Assembly (NCBI GenBank): GCA_937770485.1
Contig: CALJHX010000003.1
Span: 124,415-188,414 of the forward strand
Direction of reading: 5' to 3'
Source of the DNA: an uncultured Verrucomicrobiae bacterium
GTDB lineage: Bacteria; Verrucomicrobiota; Verrucomicrobiia; Limisphaerales; UBA1096
DNA length: 64,000 bases
Made by a program: the position numbers and the translations under genes. Below, one piece after another: positions 9,939 to 18,724 of the stretch; positions within the stretch are counted from its first letter, which is position 1; each line of letters opens with the position of its first letter. The notes under the pieces are model-generated. The model worked only from the letters and a program-made list of their open reading frames with translations. It was not told where the DNA came from and ran no database searches.

Positions 9939-11339
9939 CTATCTCTTCTTCGCGAACAACGGGAACCGTTCAGAGGGGACATGAGCCTCCTTGAACAATG
10001 GAGCAATTCGTTTCACCACATTCGGATGCAGGGCAGCAATGTTTTTGGTTTCGCCGATGTCTTGCTTGAGATTGTAAAGCTGGATTGGTGCGTCGGGGTT
10101 GTTTTTGACCTTCAATCGAATCGCTTTCCAATCGCCCATTCGAATGGCTTGTGCGTTTCCGTATGAGTGAAATTCCCAGTATAAATAGTCGTGTTTTTTT
10201 TGTTTGCCACCACTGAGGGTAGGGACATACGAGATGCCGTCGGTGTGCTTCGGAGTTGATATATTCGCAACTTCGCAAAATGTTGGCATTAAATCCCAGT
10301 GAGCACAAATGTGATCGCTCACACTGCCAGACTTCACCCTGCCGGGCCAATAGGCGATTAACGGTACGCGGATGCCGCCCTCGTACAGGTCACGCTTATG
10401 GCCTTTCAGCGGTCCATTGCTATTGAAGAATCCTGGTTGGTGACCGCCCTCAGAGTGCGGGCCGTTATCGCTGGTGAACAACACGAGTGTGTTGTCGGCG
10501 ATTTTTAATTCATCCAACAGATCGAGTACTTGCCCAACGCCACGGTCCATGCGGGTCATCATACCGGCAAACGCAGCGACCGGATTACGAACCTTCGTGC
10601 CATGACCGTACTTGCCGATCTTGTCTTCGAACTGCGGAAACTTTTTCCGGAATGGAGCGACATCCTCCTCGGGGCACTGCATGGCCGCGTGCGGGATGGT
10701 GATCGGCAGGTAGGCAAAGAACGGTTTTTTCGCGTTATCGCGGATGAATCTCAGTGCCTGTTTTTGGATGAGGTCGTGCGAATAGGCTTTGCCGTCGAGC
10801 ATCACCTTGTTGTCGTTATGCCAGAGGTGCTTGGGATAAAACGTGTGAGCTTGGCGCTGGCAGTTGTAGCCAAAAAACTCGTCCCAACCCTGGTTTACGG
10901 GATCACCGCTCGACCCAGGCGCACCGAGGCCCCACTTGCCGAACATGCCGGTGGTGTAGCCGGCCTCTTTAAGTAGCTTGGGGATGGTGATCATGTTTGC
11001 CGGGATCGGAGCCTGGCCTTCCGGTTGCACTTCGCGGTTGCCGCGCACGTAGGCATGGCCAGTGTGTACGCCGTTCATAATGCTGCAGCGGGTAGGCGCG
11101 CACACTGTGCTGCCTGAGTAATGCTGCGTGAAACGCATTCCCTCGGCCGCCATGCGGTCGATGTTTGGCGTGGCAAATAGCTTTTGTCCGTAGCAGCCAA
11201 AGTCGCCGTACCCGGCGTCATCCACCATAATGCAAATTATATTAGGCCGGTTCTTGTCAGTTTTGGCAGCTTTTGCTTCTAGGATAGCCCCATAGAAGAG
11301 GCATAAAATTAAGAAAAGATTAATTTTTGGTTGTTTCAT
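9939..11339 (-). CDS. Arylsulfatase A-like sulfatase
   Basis: A 466-residue sulfatase with a signal peptide ending near residue 25, metal ligands D40-D41, C80-A-P-T-R as formylglycine site, GKWGLG at 134-139 and SDNGPHSEGG from 290. It is closely related to the sulfatase at 6874-8316, sharing GHAYVRGN, QAHTFYP, KRDLYEGGIRVPLI and KKHDYLYWEF. The two probably attack the same sulfate position in different oligosaccharide contexts, though that is inference. It sits 27 bases downstream of the sulfatase at 11367 and reads as part of the same operon. The N-terminal hydrophobic stretch NLFLILCLFYGAIL is long enough to be a signal anchor instead of a cleaved peptide. Confidence 0.92.
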   Translation of the reverse strand: MKQPKINLFLILCLFYGAILEAKAAKTDKNRPNIICIMVDDAGYGDFGCYGQKLFATPNIDRMAAEGMRFTQHYSGSTVCAPTRCSIMNGVHTGHAYVRGNREVQPEGQAPIPANMITIPKLLKEAGYTTGMFGKWGLGAPGSSGDPVNQGWDEFFGYNCQRQAHTFYPKHLWHNDNKVMLDGKAYSHDLIQKQALRFIRDNAKKPFFAYLPITIPHAAMQCPEEDVAPFRKKFPQFEDKIGKYGHGTKVRNPVAAFAGMMTRMDRGVGQVLDLLDELKIADNTLVLFTSDNGPHSEGGHQPGFFNSNGPLKGHKRDLYEGGIRVPLIAYWPGRVKSGSVSDHICAHWDLMPTFCEVANISTPKHTDGISYVPTLSGGKQKKHDYLYWEFHSYGNAQAIRMGDWKAIRLKVKNNPDAPIQLYNLKQDIGETKNIAALHPNVVKRIAPLFKEAHVPSERFPLFAKKR

Positions 11340-11366
11340 TTTATTGATCTCAGATCGGGTGAGATT

Positions 11367-12818
11367 TTACAGTCGTGTTTTTGTCTGATTCAGAATTTGC
11401 GTCAATTTGCTCTGAAGGGATTTCACGATGTCCGGTTTTTCCTGATACAGGTTGCGGGTTTCTGCTAGGTCGTTGCCGAGATGATAGAGCTGACCCTTTG
11501 GGCCGTCGGGCGTGGGCTTGATGTACGCTGGTTTTGAAAAACCGCCGGAGCCGAGGCCGGTGATCAGCTTCCAGTGACCCGAGCGGATCGACATCATACC
11601 GCGCCGGGCGGGGATCACGAGCGGCCCGCGAATTGGCTTGGCCTCGGGTTGTTTGCCCAGTAGCACAGGGAGAATATCGAAGCTGTCCGGCCCGGCGTCC
11701 GGCGGTAACTCAGCATCCACGACCGCGGCGAATGTCGCCAGCATGTCCGTGAAACAGATCGTCTGCCCGCTGACCGATCCGGCTTGAATCCTGCCGGGCC
11801 AGCGCGCGATGAACGGCATGCGATGGCCGCCCTCCCACGCGTCGGCCTTCATGCCGCGCAGACCACCGACGGAGTTGTGGCCAAGCCGCTGAACATCAGT
11901 GTCGTACCAGACGGGGCCATTGTCGGAGCAGAAAAACAGGAGCGTGTTTTCGCTCATCCCGGCCTTGTCGAGTGCCTTGAGTACACGCCCGATCATTGCG
12001 TCCACCATCACCAGAAAATCACCGAACATACCGGCCCTGCTGCTGCCTCGAAACTCGGCCGAGGGTAGCCAGGGAGTGTGCGGCGCGGGGTACGCGAGGT
12101 ACAACATCAGCGGCTTCCTGGTTTTGGACTTGGCGTGATCCTCGATGACGGTGATCGCCTCACCGGTAAAGCGGGGTAGGACGTCCTTCAGTTTCAGATC
12201 CGGCGCGATTCCACCTGCTCTCCAGAATGCGCCCTGAATTGGAGACCAGCCCTTGCTGCTGTTAGCCTCGATGTGGTTGCTCGGTGGCGCGACAGCGTGA
12301 TTGCCTCGGATGTAAAAATAGGGTGGAATATCAGTAGAAGCTCGGATGCCGAAATAAGAATCGAACCCGCGATTCGCCGGGCCGCCGGGCAGCGGTTTGT
12401 CGTAGCCGTTTTCCTGAAAGCCAAGATGCCACTTGCCGACCATCGCCGTTTGGTAACCGTTGGACTGCAATAACGAAGCGATCGTCATCTGTCCCTCCCG
12501 GATTACAGGTTGCTTCCGCCATAGCGAAACATCTGTGCGGAACGGATGCTGCCCGGTCAGTAACCCGTACCGCGAAGGATGGCATAGCGCCCCAGGCGAA
12601 TGGGCGTCGGTGAAGCGCATTCCGGCATTGGCGAGCGAGTCGATGTGAGGCGTGGGGATTTTTGATTTCGGATTGTAACACCCCGGGTCGCCATACCCCA
12701 TGTCATCCACCATGATATAGACGATGTTCGGTTTCTTTTGGGCGGCTTGCAACAAGCCCGGCAGTGCCAGAACTAAAGTCACGAACAGTAGAGTGAACAG
12801 CTTTTTGAGATGAAACAT
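11367..12818 (-). CDS. Arylsulfatase A-like sulfatase
   Basis: A 483-residue sulfatase with signal peptide (about 1-25), VDDMGYGDPGCYNP with metal ligands at 38-39, C79-H-P-S-R as formylglycine site, GKWHLG at 128-133, PAPHTPW at about 244 and SDNGPVWYDTD from 298. The histidine in the CHPSR signature and the KSKIPTPHID segment resemble a common PVC sulfatase subgroup. It heads the minus-strand run of four sulfatases. It starts only 17 bases after the end of the decayed DUF5009 gene, so transcription probably once began upstream of that gene. Whether the broken gene still supplies the promoter is unknown. Confidence 0.92.
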   Translation of the reverse strand: MFHLKKLFTLLFVTLVLALPGLLQAAQKKPNIVYIMVDDMGYGDPGCYNPKSKIPTPHIDSLANAGMRFTDAHSPGALCHPSRYGLLTGQHPFRTDVSLWRKQPVIREGQMTIASLLQSNGYQTAMVGKWHLGFQENGYDKPLPGGPANRGFDSYFGIRASTDIPPYFYIRGNHAVAPPSNHIEANSSKGWSPIQGAFWRAGGIAPDLKLKDVLPRFTGEAITVIEDHAKSKTRKPLMLYLAYPAPHTPWLPSAEFRGSSRAGMFGDFLVMVDAMIGRVLKALDKAGMSENTLLFFCSDNGPVWYDTDVQRLGHNSVGGLRGMKADAWEGGHRMPFIARWPGRIQAGSVSGQTICFTDMLATFAAVVDAELPPDAGPDSFDILPVLLGKQPEAKPIRGPLVIPARRGMMSIRSGHWKLITGLGSGGFSKPAYIKPTPDGPKGQLYHLGNDLAETRNLYQEKPDIVKSLQSKLTQILNQTKTRL

Positions 12819-12834
12819 TTATTTTATGTAAGGT

Positions 12835-13581
12835 TTAAATCCTGACGAAAATATTCTGCCGATACATCCACCAGCTAACCGACCAGAAACACAGGCCGGT
12901 GAGTGTGGCTTGTAAAAAAGGTTCGTTCAACTGGCAAGCCGACAGAAAGAATTCGTCGTCGAGAGGAGTCTTGAGCGTTTTGGTTGTCCACGGCTTAAGT
13001 AGCATGCTCATGCAATACAAGGCGATTGAGTTAATGCCTGCGACAGCGATATGGTATATCCATCGGCGGTAGTTGAAAACATCAATCACACAGTTTAGCG
13101 CAGCTAGGATCAGGTAGCACAAACCGGTGGAGAAAAGTGTCCAGACGGATGTCCAGATGCGCTTGACGATGGTGCAGATATCCAGCGCATCAAGCAGCCA
13201 ACCTGACAGCAGGCTGCCGATGCAGGCAAATGCGAGGAGTTTCAGTTTCTTTTTGGCGGCCGGTTGCGAGCGCAGCAACCCGCCGCACGTAAGACCGAAG
13301 AGCATTGTGGCGATGGAAAGGGGTGAAGGTGAGCGTTTCGTAACCACCATGAACGACGGCTGGATCATGTCCCAGTAGCCGCAGCCGGCCCACCAAACGT
13401 GGGTGAACTAATACTTGATCGCGCCCCAGAAACCGGAGTCTGGGCTGGACTCGAGATGGCGCGCGGCAGTCTTGGAAAGTCCAAAGCCCGAGAACGCCAG
13501 CGTGATCATGGTTAACCCGCGATATACATCAAGCGACAATAATCGCTGAGTTGTCTGGGGTGCATCACTTGTTTCAGCCAC
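12835..13581 (-). pseudogene. DUF5009 / heparan-alpha-glucosaminide acetyltransferase-like membrane protein, nonsense codon and internal deletion
   Basis: From a GTG at 13581 the frame reads RLLSLDVYRGLTMITLAFSG, the conserved start of this acetyltransferase-like family, then FWGAIKY, a TAG stop at 13410-13408, and in the same frame FTHVWWAGCGYWDMIQPSFM. Family members have glutamine where the stop lies, so a CAG to TAG change is the simplest reading. After QPSFM the protein jumps directly to SPLSIATMLFGLTCGGLLRS, which belongs to the C-terminal half; the middle transmembrane segments are missing. What remains is about 247 codons against 400-500 for the family. Nonsense plus deletion make real decay far more likely than sequencing error. 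Family relatives may acetylate sugar amines in the membrane, which would fit the sulfatase neighbourhood. Confidence 0.8.
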
Positions 13582-13656
13582 TTGGTTGTTTAATTTGGGA
13601 ACTAGACAGGTGAAGAGTTAAAAAGCTGAAGGGGAATGAGTACTGTTTATGTTGGC

Positions 13657-15066
13657 TCAATTATTCAAAATCGCTTGTTTGACAACATGCCCCGGCGCAG
13701 CGATGAACGAATTCACCACCTCTCCGGTATCTGTGTCCCAAAGGCGAATCTCGCCACTGTACGACCCTGTGGCCAAGCGCGAAGTCTTTGGCGAACAATC
13801 GATCGAGTAAATCCAATCCAAGTGCCCTTTAAATTCATGCAACACTTTCCCATCCTCAAAATTAAAGGCCTTGGCCACACCGTCGGCTCCGGCAGTATAA
13901 ACTAGATTCTTAGATGCACACATTGCAAACACCCCCAGACCCAATCCATGCTCTATATAGCGAGTGTGGCCAGCCTTGGAAAAACGCTTCTCCATGTCAG
14001 AGGCTGTCCCACTTTCCTCCTCAGCCTTCACCGGATTCCATACGCGTATCGCCTTGCCCTCACCCGCCGTCATCACCGAACCGCTTATTGGTTCAAACAC
14101 GGAAGCGAACACTTTAAACCGACCTGTGAATTCCCCGAACTGCCGTCTGTGACCATTGTATGTTGTAAACAACTCACCAGTTTCAGCATCCAATACCTTA
14201 GCCGTTTGATCCCGGCTTGTTGTTACGACAAACCGATTGTCAGTACTGAACGCAACCGATGTCACCCAGTCCGAATGCACACTTGACTCCCAACACCGTT
14301 TGCCGCTGGCCAAGTCATAAGCGCGAACCCGGCGATCAGCGGATGAAGCAGTCAAGCGATCTCCCTCTTGATTAAGCGCCATGCCAAGCACTATATCCTC
14401 AAATGTATCATATACTCGCAATCGTTCACCGCTCAATGCATCCACCAAAGCGAGTTCCCCATATTCACCTGGGCTACCACCTCCCACAATAAGCCGTCCA
14501 CCGCCAGCATGCCATTTAAGTGTTTGGATTCTTAAAGGCAGGTTCTTCAAACGGCGAATCAATTTACCTGACTCCGCCCCCCAAACCGTCACCTCATGAT
14601 GTCCTCCCACCGCCAAACTTTTTCCATCAGGCGAAAAAGCCAACGCCGTCACTGGCACCGGCACGCGATAAAGCTCCGGTGACTGGGGATGCTCTCTAGG
14701 GGGTAACTGTGAACGCAATGGCATCTTAGGGTCACTGCCGTCAAACTTTGCGCCTTCAGCAATCCATTGGCGAACCAACTCGATGTCACTTGGGGCTAGA
14801 GAATCATCCTTCTGCGGCATGCGGGAATCCGGGTCGTCATCCACCAACATAGTATATAAATACGACTCATGCGGTTTCCCCGGTGTGACGGCTTCGCTCA
14901 AAAACTCAAAAGTATGGATGCGATAATCGCCCTTGCTTTTTTTAGAGCCATGACAACCCTCGCAGCGCTGTAACAACACCGGCGCCACGTCATGCATGAA
15001 ACTGATGGCCGCCTGGGCCTGAACTAGGCCGGTGAGCAATGCAACGGTGACCACAAACTTTCTCAT
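13657..15066 (-). CDS. Cytochrome c plus WD40 repeat protein (planctomycete cytochrome type)
   Basis: About 469 residues from the ATG at 15066, which shares one base with the stop of the upstream gene (TAATG). A signal peptide (MRKFVVTVALLTGLVQAQA) precedes a single-heme domain with C35-E-G-C-H, a GDYRIHTFE segment and DSRMPQKDD. These are hallmarks of the PSCyt1 domain of PVC bacteria. From about residue 125 on come about six WD40-like blades (LAFSPDGKSLAVGGHHEVTVW; DWIYSIDCSPKTSRLATGSY). The protein is periplasmic or extracellular. It is the last of three coupled genes (DUF1501, DUF1549/1553, this one), a common PVC module; an electron-transfer or scaffold role is inferred, not shown. Confidence 0.88.
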   Translation of the reverse strand: MRKFVVTVALLTGLVQAQAAISFMHDVAPVLLQRCEGCHGSKKSKGDYRIHTFEFLSEAVTPGKPHESYLYTMLVDDDPDSRMPQKDDSLAPSDIELVRQWIAEGAKFDGSDPKMPLRSQLPPREHPQSPELYRVPVPVTALAFSPDGKSLAVGGHHEVTVWGAESGKLIRRLKNLPLRIQTLKWHAGGGRLIVGGGSPGEYGELALVDALSGERLRVYDTFEDIVLGMALNQEGDRLTASSADRRVRAYDLASGKRCWESSVHSDWVTSVAFSTDNRFVVTTSRDQTAKVLDAETGELFTTYNGHRRQFGEFTGRFKVFASVFEPISGSVMTAGEGKAIRVWNPVKAEEESGTASDMEKRFSKAGHTRYIEHGLGLGVFAMCASKNLVYTAGADGVAKAFNFEDGKVLHEFKGHLDWIYSIDCSPKTSRLATGSYSGEIRLWDTDTGEVVNSFIAAPGHVVKQAILNN

Positions 15067-18000
15067 TAATGTTGAAACATAAACTCTTGCGTATTGATGA
15101 GCGCCCAAACTAAGTCACGAATGGCATCATCGCGATTTTCCGAGTGCTCGATATATTCCCGGGCCTTTCCTGTTTCCAAATCCGAAGGATATCGAGAGAA
15201 AGCGGCCAGATAGAGTGCCTCTACCAACGTGTGGTCGGTCAAGCTCGCGTACTGTTTATTACTGTCGGTTAATTTGTCGTACACCTGACGACCGTTCAAC
15301 AACTGCAACGCCTGCTCCAAGGTTGGCTCGCTTGAGCGCTCGCAGGCACAGGGAGATGTCCTTTTCGGCTGGCCAAAAGCTTTCAAAAAATCTGTTTGTT
15401 CGGGCCAGGGACGTTGTGTGGCATATTGAAGGCGTACATCCAATGCAAGTTCATGACGAAGCTCGACCAACTCGTCGTCAAGCGATTGGTGATAATTACG
15501 TAATGCGTTTTGTTGATCGGTAGAACGTTTTTGAACCGGCTTGGCAAGAATTCCGGTAATATGTCCAGGCAAGGTTGAATTACTCGCAGATTCTAAGGCT
15601 TTCCCGTCAAATTCCACTATACTCACGGTAAAATGAAATGCACCACCCTTGTTGTTAACCTTGAAAAGTATATAATTTAATCCAGACGACAATTCGGTTT
15701 CAGCATATTGAGTTTTGGGGTCTTCGAGGATTTGAATTTGATCGTAAAACAGCCGTCCATTGTGCCAGGCTCGCACGCCGTCATCGGCGACAAAGTGGAA
15801 TTTAACTTTGGCATTTACGCGTGACCAAATTGTTTGATAAATATATCTGGCGCCAATCTCATTTTCGGGGAAATTAACTTTCCTTGACTGCTCCCAGTCT
15901 GGTTGAAGCTGCCAGTCTTGCTTAGCCAAATCCATATGAAACGCGGTCTCCTCAATGAATGCTTTTTCATGAGCTTCTTTTTGATCCTTAGCTTTATAGA
16001 AACCAAGCGACCATTGCCCGCCCAAGTAAAAATCCAATTTAGATAAGCGCTTGGTTTGACTTTCTTCCCAGGTAGATTGGTTGGTATCGATTTTAACTGT
16101 CCGCTCTCTTTCCTTGCTTTCGAGTTCAGCTTTCACTCGGAACATTTCACCGGCGGGCTGTACAGAGCCTGTCACGTAACCTATGGCATCATGCAATTGC
16201 TCAGCGGTGAGCAATCGGACTCTCGCATGGGAAAAGTTTTCATTGTCCTCTGCATTAAACTCTGTTGCTTGAGTTGTACGCTGGTAAACTTGGCTGTTAC
16301 AAATTTCCCGATAAACCTGCTTACAATTGAAGCCGTTTGTAGCAAAGCTATTCGCCAGTTCATTTAACAAGGGAACATTTGATGGAGGGTTGGATGAGCG
16401 AAAATCATCGACCGGCTCGACGATTCCACGCCCCATTAATCTCGACCAAATCCGGTTCACCATTACACGCGCGAACCAAGGGTTGTCCGCTGCTGTCAGC
16501 CACTCGGCAAACTTCAGACGCGGATCGGCACTGTCTGCCTTGCCTCCCCACGGATCCATTACTTTGCCAGTTCTTGGATGGGTCATCTCACCCGAATCAT
16601 TCATAAGAATCATTCCTTTATCGCGATTTATCCGGTTAAAGACTGCTCCGATACTGTAGTAATCGTCCTGGGTCCAGTTTTCGAATGGATGGTTGTGGCA
16701 CTTGGCACATTGAATCCGCGCTCCCATGAAGATCTGGACTGTCGATTCAACTGTGTTTTCGGTTTTATTTAATGATGCATAATAATTAGCAGGAGCAACC
16801 TCTTTTGAATCACCGCTGGCCGTCAGTATTTGGCGTGTTATTTTGTCAAACGGCTGATTTGTATGGATTGCCTCCTCTATCCATTTAGCAAAAAAAGTGG
16901 CGCGCCCGTCGGTTAGTACCTCTGGGGTTATCCGAAGTAGATCAGCCATCTGTAGTGCCTGAAAACGAGCAAACTCCCGACTGTTAAGCAGATCATTAAT
17001 AAGTTTTGTACGTTTGTTACACGAATCATTGGAAAGAAAAGCTCGAACCAAAACCGTTGGCGGTAGTAACCCTGTGAGATCAAGATGCACACGTCGCAAA
17101 AAAACACTATCACTGCATGTCAACGCCGGCTCAATCTGTAGCAATTTCAACCGGTCATTCACCAAACGATCGATTCCGTTATTTTCTTGTGGAGGCAACC
17201 ACGCAAACCCTTCTGACTCTGGCACAACTGTAAAGTAAACTGATTCTAGACTCTCGAGATAACGTACCATAATTGCCGCAGAGCCGCGCTCGCGTCCCAG
17301 AACTAAGCCGTTGCTCTCTACTGTGGCCACCTGTCGTTTTGATGTCTGGTAGGTGGCCAAATCGGTGACATCTCGCACAGTGTCATTATCAAAATAAGCC
17401 TGTACACTAAGTTGTTGATGAAGGTGAGGCGCTCGTAACACGCGCTCCTGTTTTGGATAGACCACAATTTTCACAAATTTAGGTTCGTTTTTTATGACAC
17501 CGCGAGCTCCTTCAAAAATCCATTGGCGCAGGAGATGATAAGCCGAGTCGTTTTGAACCAGCTTTTTACCGCCAACATGTGGAACCTTCAGCAGTGGTTT
17601 CTTAAGCATCAAGCTTTCATCGGGCGCGAGAACATTAACCCGCCTATTCAATCCGCCTCGAATTAGTGACAACTCGTCGTGTGCCGCATCAAAGCCAAAT
17701 AACGAAAGTGAAAAGCCGGCCTTGCCGTGGGGTGAACCGTGGCACGAACCAGCGTTGCATCCCTGTTTTGTCAACGTCGCCAACGTCTCCGTGGTGAAGC
17801 GGATTGGATCAGTTGCCGACTGTCGACTGACTCGCACCGGTAACTTTACCGAATGCTCACCAACCCGGATTAAGATATCAGTCTCTCCGTCTCCGATCGG
17901 TATTACGATTGAGCGGTTAAGATCGGCCACTTTTTTGTCTGCAATTACTATCTTGGCCAAACGGGTAAGATCTCTTGCCTCACCGTTTTCAAGCCACCCT

Positions 18001-18134
18001 GTTATCACCAATTGCGCTTTGCTTCGCTTTGAAGCCAGATTGAGTTCTGTAGGGAAAACCTCAATCCGCTCTAGTTTCGATGCCATCACAGTAGAACAAA
18101 ACAAAGTAATTAAAAGTGCGAGAAGATGGCGCAT
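15066..18134 (-). CDS. DUF1549/DUF1553 planctomycete cytochrome protein with inserted PA14-like domain
   Basis: About 1022 residues. Order: signal peptide; Ig-like bacterial domain (to about 105); a heme-like C-N-A-G-S-C-H site near 126 with unusual CX4CH spacing; a second Ig-like segment (about 225-305); DUF1549 (about 320-510) with a canonical CAKCHNHP near 476; and DUF1553 to the end. DUF1553 is split at about 670-850 by an extra domain (FHFVADDGVRAWHNGRLFYD; LNYILFKVNNKGG) that looks PA14-like and could bind carbohydrate. The ATG at 18134 lies two bases after the DUF1501 stop; a TTG at 18140 overlapping that stop is an alternative start. It is a partner of DUF1501 in an operon; the substrate is unknown. 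Confidence 0.87.
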   Translation of the reverse strand: MRHLLALLITLFCSTVMASKLERIEVFPTELNLASKRSKAQLVITGWLENGEARDLTRLAKIVIADKKVADLNRSIVIPIGDGETDILIRVGEHSVKLPVRVSRQSATDPIRFTTETLATLTKQGCNAGSCHGSPHGKAGFSLSLFGFDAAHDELSLIRGGLNRRVNVLAPDESLMLKKPLLKVPHVGGKKLVQNDSAYHLLRQWIFEGARGVIKNEPKFVKIVVYPKQERVLRAPHLHQQLSVQAYFDNDTVRDVTDLATYQTSKRQVATVESNGLVLGRERGSAAIMVRYLESLESVYFTVVPESEGFAWLPPQENNGIDRLVNDRLKLLQIEPALTCSDSVFLRRVHLDLTGLLPPTVLVRAFLSNDSCNKRTKLINDLLNSREFARFQALQMADLLRITPEVLTDGRATFFAKWIEEAIHTNQPFDKITRQILTASGDSKEVAPANYYASLNKTENTVESTVQIFMGARIQCAKCHNHPFENWTQDDYYSIGAVFNRINRDKGMILMNDSGEMTHPRTGKVMDPWGGKADSADPRLKFAEWLTAADNPWFARVMVNRIWSRLMGRGIVEPVDDFRSSNPPSNVPLLNELANSFATNGFNCKQVYREICNSQVYQRTTQATEFNAEDNENFSHARVRLLTAEQLHDAIGYVTGSVQPAGEMFRVKAELESKERERTVKIDTNQSTWEESQTKRLSKLDFYLGGQWSLGFYKAKDQKEAHEKAFIEETAFHMDLAKQDWQLQPDWEQSRKVNFPENEIGARYIYQTIWSRVNAKVKFHFVADDGVRAWHNGRLFYDQIQILEDPKTQYAETELSSGLNYILFKVNNKGGAFHFTVSIVEFDGKALESASNSTLPGHITGILAKPVQKRSTDQQNALRNYHQSLDDELVELRHELALDVRLQYATQRPWPEQTDFLKAFGQPKRTSPCACERSSEPTLEQALQLLNGRQVYDKLTDSNKQYASLTDHTLVEALYLAAFSRYPSDLETGKAREYIEHSENRDDAIRDLVWALINTQEFMFQH

Positions 18135-18136
18135 AA

Positions 18137-18724
18137 TCAAAAGAGTTCTGGAATTGGACTTCCGTTTTTTGCGAAATAAATCGGCCTGCCATCCGGCGTG
18201 TGAACCGGCTTCTCACGGTTAATTCCTAATTTCTCGTAAATCGTTGCCGCATAATCATCAATAGTGTACGCCTGTGAACTGGTGATGTAGCCGCCGTCCT
18301 TGTCGGTACTACCTACGACTTGTCCGCCAGGCACGCCCGCGCCAGCAAATGCAAAGCTGAACGCGTGGGTCCAGTGGTCGCGCCCCTTTCGTTCGTTGAT
18401 TTTTGGAGTGCGCCCAAACTCTGTGACAATACAAAGTAGCGTTTCCTCCAAAAGACCACGCTGATGCAGATCGTCGATAAGAGCTGATAGCGCTTGATCC
18501 AGTGACCCCATCATCGGCCAAGTGTGAATACCATATCGACCAGCGCCGGCACCCCCACCTTTGATGTTCGTATGGCTTTCGGAGTAAATATCGTCGTGGT
18601 GATCCCAGTTCATGTTTGAGCCACCATCAAACTTGACTCTCTTGCCGTCACGCCACGTGTTTATTGGTTCCCGACAATCGACCGTGACGAATCGCACGCC
18701 GGACTGGATAAGTTTCCGCCCCAT
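18137..18724 (-). CDS. DUF1501 protein, C-terminal part
   Basis: This 195-residue frame (MGRKLIQSGVRFVTVDCREP onward) is the C-terminal 40 percent of a DUF1501 protein, an alkaline-phosphatase-fold family. Typical blocks are NWDHHDDIYSESH, a DQALSALIDDLHQRGLLEETL helix, TEFGRTPKIN and GRDHWTHAFSFAFAGAGVPGG. It begins at an ATG overlapping the stop of the N-terminal part as TAATG, so reinitiation could still make this half. A single missing base just before the overlap would restore one protein (NPT-x-MGRKL). It ends two bases before the DUF1549/1553 gene. DUF1501 proteins always travel with DUF1549/1553 partners in PVC genomes; the biochemical role is unknown. Confidence 0.82.
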   Translation of the reverse strand: MGRKLIQSGVRFVTVDCREPINTWRDGKRVKFDGGSNMNWDHHDDIYSESHTNIKGGGAGAGRYGIHTWPMMGSLDQALSALIDDLHQRGLLEETLLCIVTEFGRTPKINERKGRDHWTHAFSFAFAGAGVPGGQVVGSTDKDGGYITSSQAYTIDDYAATIYEKLGINREKPVHTPDGRPIYFAKNGSPIPELF

